This document shows, one piece after another, positions 60,431 to 64,000 of a stretch of DNA of 64,000 nucleotides. The stretch lies in the NCBI RefSeq assembly GCF_003121985.1, contig NZ_QEWP01000009.1, forward strand, positions 1 through 64,000, written 5' to 3'. The position numbers and the translations under genes were made by a program. Below the pieces are notes generated by a model. The model searched no databases. It was not told the DNA's origin and saw nothing but the letters and a program-made list of their open reading frames with translations. The stretch comes from Marinilabilia rubra (lineage in GTDB: Bacteria > Bacteroidota > Bacteroidia > Bacteroidales > Marinilabiliaceae). Numbering within the stretch: the stretch's first letter is position 1; each line of letters opens with the position of its first letter.

Positions 60431-61504
60431 ATGAAACACGCTATTTATATCTTCTATTGGATAATTGGACTTTTAACCATTTCCTGTTCTACAAATGAAT
60501 CAGGAAGAGTTGATTTCGATGAATCCTCTTTTGCTGAGAAACATTTACTGAAAGATGGCCGTTTTCTTTTCGAAGACACCCTGGACCTTGAATTATTAGA
60601 CCCGCGATGGATTCGTTATCATCCAGACTCCTTCCTTGTATTGCAAGAGTTAAGAGCCCCGGAACTAATAAAAATAATTGATTTAAAAACCCTTACAACT
60701 CAAAGCCTGGTAAAAAGCGGGCGTGGCCCTAAAGAAGTAATAAGCGGCTGGGGCATTTTCATTGTTGGCAAGGACATTTGGTTATATGATGCTCAAAAGC
60801 CTAAACTTTTAAGGTTAGCTAAGTCTGATAACCGAACATTTAAAGTAGCTGAGCAGGTAAAAATTAACGCTTTGCACCTCACACCTCCGGGTTTTTTAAA
60901 TGCTGACACAAATTACATTGGTTTGCTTTACAATTCAAAACACAGATTATCAATGTACAACCCGAGAGGTGACCTCATAAAGCAAACCGGAACACCTCCG
61001 CACTTTCAGCATGACAATAAGTCGAAACCCGAATTAAGTACCATATTTCGATCAACGATATCGGCATCTCCCGATGGTCAACGAATTGTTTTGGGATGTG
61101 AAAACACCGATATTATTGAAATCTATGACTTTGATAAAGGTTTTCAAAAGCGTTTTCACGGACCATTTGGTCATAAATTTCACGTGGAGACTACAAAAAG
61201 CGGTAATCTGACAGGCCAAAAAGTTAGACCAAGCTTAAGAGCGTACAGGAATGCTATTGGAACAGAAAAAGGGTTTTACATTGGCTATAATGGGTTGTAT
61301 AAAGAAAATAAGAAACAAATTACTGAAAATTCCAGACTCATACCGAAACATATCTTTTATTTTTCCTGGGAAGGCAACCCATTAAAACATTATGAGCTTG
61401 ATTCGTCTTTTCGTTCATTCGATTTTAGCACCAACAAAGAAAAACTCTTTTGTATTACCCTGACACCTGCCCCCAAAATTATGGTCTATGACTTTCCAAA
61501 TTAA
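60431..61504 (+). CDS. 6-bladed beta-propeller lipoprotein (cassette 3)
   Basis: 357 aa. Lipobox TISC (Cys19-20 region). Propeller blades: LDPRWIRYHPDSFLVLQELR, LIKIIDLKTLTTQSLVKSGRGPKEV, DIIEIYDFDKGFQKRF, FSFDFSTNKEKLFCI-type closing strands. It resembles the BF3164-like TolB/propeller lipoproteins more than the other two copies do. It keeps the cassette order and lies about 200 bp after the peptide gene, beyond the stem-loop. It should be periplasmic or on the surface. A role in binding the peptide is inference from its conserved position. Confidence 0.8.
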   Translation: MKHAIYIFYWIIGLLTISCSTNESGRVDFDESSFAEKHLLKDGRFLFEDTLDLELLDPRWIRYHPDSFLVLQELRAPELIKIIDLKTLTTQSLVKSGRGPKEVISGWGIFIVGKDIWLYDAQKPKLLRLAKSDNRTFKVAEQVKINALHLTPPGFLNADTNYIGLLYNSKHRLSMYNPRGDLIKQTGTPPHFQHDNKSKPELSTIFRSTISASPDGQRIVLGCENTDIIEIYDFDKGFQKRFHGPFGHKFHVETTKSGNLTGQKVRPSLRAYRNAIGTEKGFYIGYNGLYKENKKQITENSRLIPKHIFYFSWEGNPLKHYELDSSFRSFDFSTNKEKLFCITLTPAPKIMVYDFPN

Positions 61505-61620
61505 TATTCCCGTGAAAAAAATCAATCATAAAAAATATCATGCGAGAGCGAAGCGGTTCCATTCGTTCTCAATTTTTTTTAATTAGTTTGTCTATCAGTC
61601 AATTACAAAATTTCAAACGA

Positions 61621-62097
61621 ATGAAAGTCTGCTATTACATCATCGTTTTATTCCTGATCACCATCAGTTGTAGCGAGAAGAGTACTTCCCTTAAAATACC
61701 TGATCAACTTGCATCTGAAATCAACATTGACATTAATGAAAAGAATAAAATAGACAAAAAGATTAAAATACTGGTATTCTTTGATGGTAATTGTCCTGCC
61801 TGTTTTGGGATTATAGGGGCAGTAGCTGATAATTTCCCCTCAATTCCATTGTTTGCAATATCAAATGCCGTTGATACCGTATCCATAAATTACAATTTTG
61901 AAAAACTCAACATCAACGGTTCGCTGGTTTATGATCCTCAAGACCTGTTTTTTCAAAAAAATAAGTCACTGCTGGTAGAACATCAAATATTTCTTTTGAA
62001 AGGAAATATTATAATTGCGAAACATGAATTTTTATTTGATAATAGTTTGAAAAAAACTTTTGAAACTGCAATTAAGAAGGAATTTGATAGTGAATAG
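61621..62097 (+). CDS. Thioredoxin-fold lipoprotein with CPAC motif (cassette 3)
   Basis: 158 aa from the ATG at 61621. An in-frame ATG at 61540 would add 27 residues before the signal sequence and is less likely. Lipobox ITISC (Cys17). IKILVFFDGNCPACFGIIGA places C-x-x-C after the first strand of a thioredoxin fold, then IPLFAISNAVDTVSINYNF. It takes the same place as the thiol proteins of cassettes 1 and 2. Probably a thiol-disulfide protein for secreted Cys-rich peptides (inference). Confidence 0.75.
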   Translation: MKVCYYIIVLFLITISCSEKSTSLKIPDQLASEINIDINEKNKIDKKIKILVFFDGNCPACFGIIGAVADNFPSIPLFAISNAVDTVSINYNFEKLNINGSLVYDPQDLFFQKNKSLLVEHQIFLLKGNIIIAKHEFLFDNSLKKTFETAIKKEFDSE

Positions 62098-62308
62098 TTT
62101 TTGCAAGAAAACGCCAAGTGCTGCCACGATAAAAAAAAGAGGTAAACCCAAATTCCCGTTTTTAAAACCAACGCATTAACAAAGAGTAAACCACTTTTTT
62201 ACATCCATCCCGGACGAAAGAGACCAATAAAACCAGGGCAGGTTTTATATATTTGACGCTTTAGCCTGTTTTATTCATGGATTATCGCTTACATCAATAA
62301 GAACCCTC

Positions 62309-63241
62309 ATGAAATCAAAACTCATTATTCCTGTCATCTTCATTTGCTTATCAGCAGCATTGCTTCTCGTTTTAACCCCTACAGGTGATGATGACCAACT
62401 AACGAAAGCCAAAACAGACCTGCTCCCGGATAAAGCTAATTTGAAAGAGGACATTAAATCCAGTATTGGCCACATAGCGGTTAACATTGCATCCCCGGCC
62501 GAGTTAGCAACTTCCATTAAAAGCGCAGGAGGTGCCTTTTCGCGAAACATACTGCTAAATACCGATGTAGACAAATACATAACACCCAAAGACAAAGCAT
62601 TGGCCCTAGGAGGTATAGGCGTTGACCTGGTATATATCAACTTATTTGAAAACCGCTCAGCGACAATTGTTCCTTTAAACCAAATCCGAAAGCTATCAAA
62701 CGATCTCTACCTGTCGCAATATTTCGATTTCGAATCGCTCAAAAAACTTGCAACCACCAGCCTTACAAAAAAAGAGATGGACTCTCTGGCCCTCATGACA
62801 AATGTAAGACTTAACAGCATTGAAGAGCAAATGCTGAAACCCGGCAGAGCTGAAACCGGAATTTTCATGATAATCGGGGCATGGGCCGAGGGCTTGTTCC
62901 TCTTAACCCATTACGCTCAGAACTCCGACTCTAAAGAAATAATAGACAAAGTGGCAGAACAGCAGATATCCTTCAAAGAGTTGCTAAAATGGCTCGATAA
63001 ATTTCAGCACATTAAAGAGGTAAATGAAATCCTAAAAGAAATAAAACCTCTCAAAAAAGAAGTTCTGTCTGCTCAGATAAAGTATGAAAAGATTGGCCCC
63101 CCCATAAATACAGTGGATATAGATGGAAATGAAATTTCTTATCGACAAGAAATAAGTATCGCAGTTATTGACTCCACGCAACTCTCAAACATTGCTAGAG
63201 AATCTGCCAAGTTTAGAAATAAAATATTCAAATTAAACTAA
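62309..63241 (+). CDS. Conserved-looking envelope protein of unknown function
   Basis: 310 aa. One N-terminal membrane segment (LIIPVIFICLSAALLLVLTP) works as uncleaved anchor or signal peptide. The rest is mainly alpha-helical with charged repeats (KEDIKSSIGHIAVNIASPAELA, NEILKEIKPLKKEVLSAQIK). I do not recognise a family. Its base composition matches the core genes more than the cassette genes. It lies 78 bp before the signal peptidase gene and about 210 bp after the cassette 3 thiol protein, so it may mark the return to the conserved chromosome. Confidence 0.7.
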   Translation: MKSKLIIPVIFICLSAALLLVLTPTGDDDQLTKAKTDLLPDKANLKEDIKSSIGHIAVNIASPAELATSIKSAGGAFSRNILLNTDVDKYITPKDKALALGGIGVDLVYINLFENRSATIVPLNQIRKLSNDLYLSQYFDFESLKKLATTSLTKKEMDSLALMTNVRLNSIEEQMLKPGRAETGIFMIIGAWAEGLFLLTHYAQNSDSKEIIDKVAEQQISFKELLKWLDKFQHIKEVNEILKEIKPLKKEVLSAQIKYEKIGPPINTVDIDGNEISYRQEISIAVIDSTQLSNIARESAKFRNKIFKLN

Positions 63242-63319
63242 ATTTCCTTCTAATCTAAATATGAATCTTAAATAATTGTAGTAAGGTAATTAGTTAAAAC
63301 AACATTAACATCCACAATT

Positions 63320-64000
63320 TTGAAAAAGAAGATAACAATTTTAATTCCGGCAATAATCGCGCTAATACACCTCCTCATGGGGATGTGGTGGTTAACAGCT
63401 GCATTTTTGCTGGTTACAGCAATCGCATGGTTGTTCGTGAGTGAGCACAAAGCTGTTGCAGCTTTCAGGAATACGACCATTGTTGTTATCCCACTACTTC
63501 TTACCGGAGCTGTTCTACTTGCCATAAGCTTGCGTGTACTGGTATTTGGCGTGTTCACAATTCCTTCGCAATCCATGGAGCGCACCATCGTTCCGGGTGA
63601 TTTGGTTTGGGTAAACAAGCTTGCTTACGGGCCACGCCTGCCTTCAAATGCTTATGAAATCCCATGGATAAACCTGATAGCATGGCTAACGGAAGATCCA
63701 GATACCGACCGGGAGAAATCAACCTGGCCATACCGGCGTTTAAAGGGTTACACCACCCCTCGGCCCGGGGCCGTAGTGATTTTTAATGAACCGCACAAAA
63801 AAACCGTGTTCATAAAAAGATGCGCAGCAACGCCCGGCGATACCCTGCAGATTACAAATGGTCAGGTTTATATTAACGGGGAAAAGTTAAACGATCCGGC
63901 GGGAGTTATTTACTACAGCAGGGTTGCTTACACGGATATGCGTCTGGCCAGGCAGGTTATCGACAGCCTTGGTCTTAATCTCCACAAAAGCCACAAAAAA
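63320..64000 (+). CDS. lepB: Signal peptidase I (3' end outside the window)
   Basis: At least 227 codons from a TTG at 63320; an ATG at 63377 is an alternative. Two or three N-terminal membrane segments, then IPSQSMERTIVPGDLVWVNK with the catalytic Ser85 (S-M motif), and VFIKRCAATPGDTLQI with the catalytic Lys of the K-R-x-x-G/A-x-PGD box. Cleaves exported preproteins. Its location just after a peptide cassette may be chance, since the gene is essential. The frame is open to the window end. Confidence 0.88.
   Translation, partial: MKKKITILIPAIIALIHLLMGMWWLTAAFLLVTAIAWLFVSEHKAVAAFRNTTIVVIPLLLTGAVLLAISLRVLVFGVFTIPSQSMERTIVPGDLVWVNKLAYGPRLPSNAYEIPWINLIAWLTEDPDTDREKSTWPYRRLKGYTTPRPGAVVIFNEPHKKTVFIKRCAATPGDTLQITNGQVYINGEKLNDPAGVIYYSRVAYTDMRLARQVIDSLGLNLHKSHKK

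Noticed and set aside
63320-64000. Signal peptidase I as a dedicated processing enzyme of the peptide cassettes
   Set aside because: It has all features of the housekeeping enzyme and follows a core-like gene; adjacency alone is weak evidence, so no separate claim is made.

Overview
The window looks like a chromosomal segment of a Bacteroidota bacterium, most likely of the Bacteroidales/Marinilabiliales group. The evidence is a moderately AT-rich base composition, very few Shine-Dalgarno sites, -7 boxes of the TAnnTTTG type, many lipoproteins with C-terminal lipobox cysteines, NVEALA-type small exported peptides with 6-bladed beta-propeller lipoproteins, and a fermentative pyruvate module (pyruvate:ferredoxin oxidoreductase plus pyruvate phosphate dikinase). 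No rRNA, tRNA, CRISPR array or classical insertion sequence was seen.

Region 1 (about 0.25-25.1 kb) is an exopolysaccharide or capsule locus. A minus-strand unit of about 17.5 kb runs from a probable promoter near 22.95 kb down to 5.36 kb. It encodes an outer-membrane export lipoprotein (Wza/OPX), a Wzz-Wzc tyrosine autokinase, a Wzy polymerase, a Wzx flippase, six glycosyltransferases, two tandem ATP-grasp proteins, an asparagine-synthase-like protein and a GINT1-like protein. Most junctions overlap or nearly touch. At its 3' end lie two pectate-lyase-like beta-helix proteins, an SGNH-like lipoprotein and a hexapeptide acyltransferase. A second asparagine-synthase-like gene reads away from the OPX gene. 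No priming glycosyltransferase is visible.

Region 2 (25.3-35.8 kb) holds housekeeping genes on the minus strand: peptide deformylase, RuvX/YqgF, PpdK, a PyrD-like flavoprotein, NifJ-type PFOR and a DUF4143-type ATPase. Clear intrinsic terminators follow PpdK, the PyrD-like gene and PFOR.

Region 3 (36.2-64 kb, plus strand) is the most unusual part. An O-antigen-ligase/TPR membrane protein is followed by three cassettes. Each begins with a small cysteine-rich NVEALA-like peptide gene (38779, 44940, 59970), followed by a 6-bladed-propeller lipoprotein and thiol-redox lipoproteins. Cassette 1 adds a DUF1573 lipoprotein, a broken and an intact redoxin, and a transglutaminase-like lipoprotein. Cassette 2 adds a second propeller protein and an adaptor / RND / RND / TolC efflux set. 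A stand-alone LytTR DNA-binding gene follows, and directly after it come four repeats with an exact 21-bp period. Cassette 3 runs into a conserved hypothetical gene and a truncated signal peptidase I.

Upstream of each peptide gene lies the same composite sequence: a copy of the 3' end of the O-ligase/TPR gene, then a structured element that on the minus strand looks like a small RNA (a -7 box, hairpins, an anti-Shine-Dalgarno-like stretch, and an 11-bp terminator stem plus U-tract), then a leader with hairpins that show base-pair covariation. A long stem-loop of unrelated sequence follows each peptide stop codon. A fossil 3' end of a transglutaminase gene before cassette 3 shows that the cassettes arose by tandem duplication. 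I infer a secreted, disulfide-rich peptide system with its own regulation. The efflux operon also carries a GxxExxY gene nested inside an inverted-repeat element with two empty copies beside it, and twin 219-bp palindromic elements flanking one RND gene.
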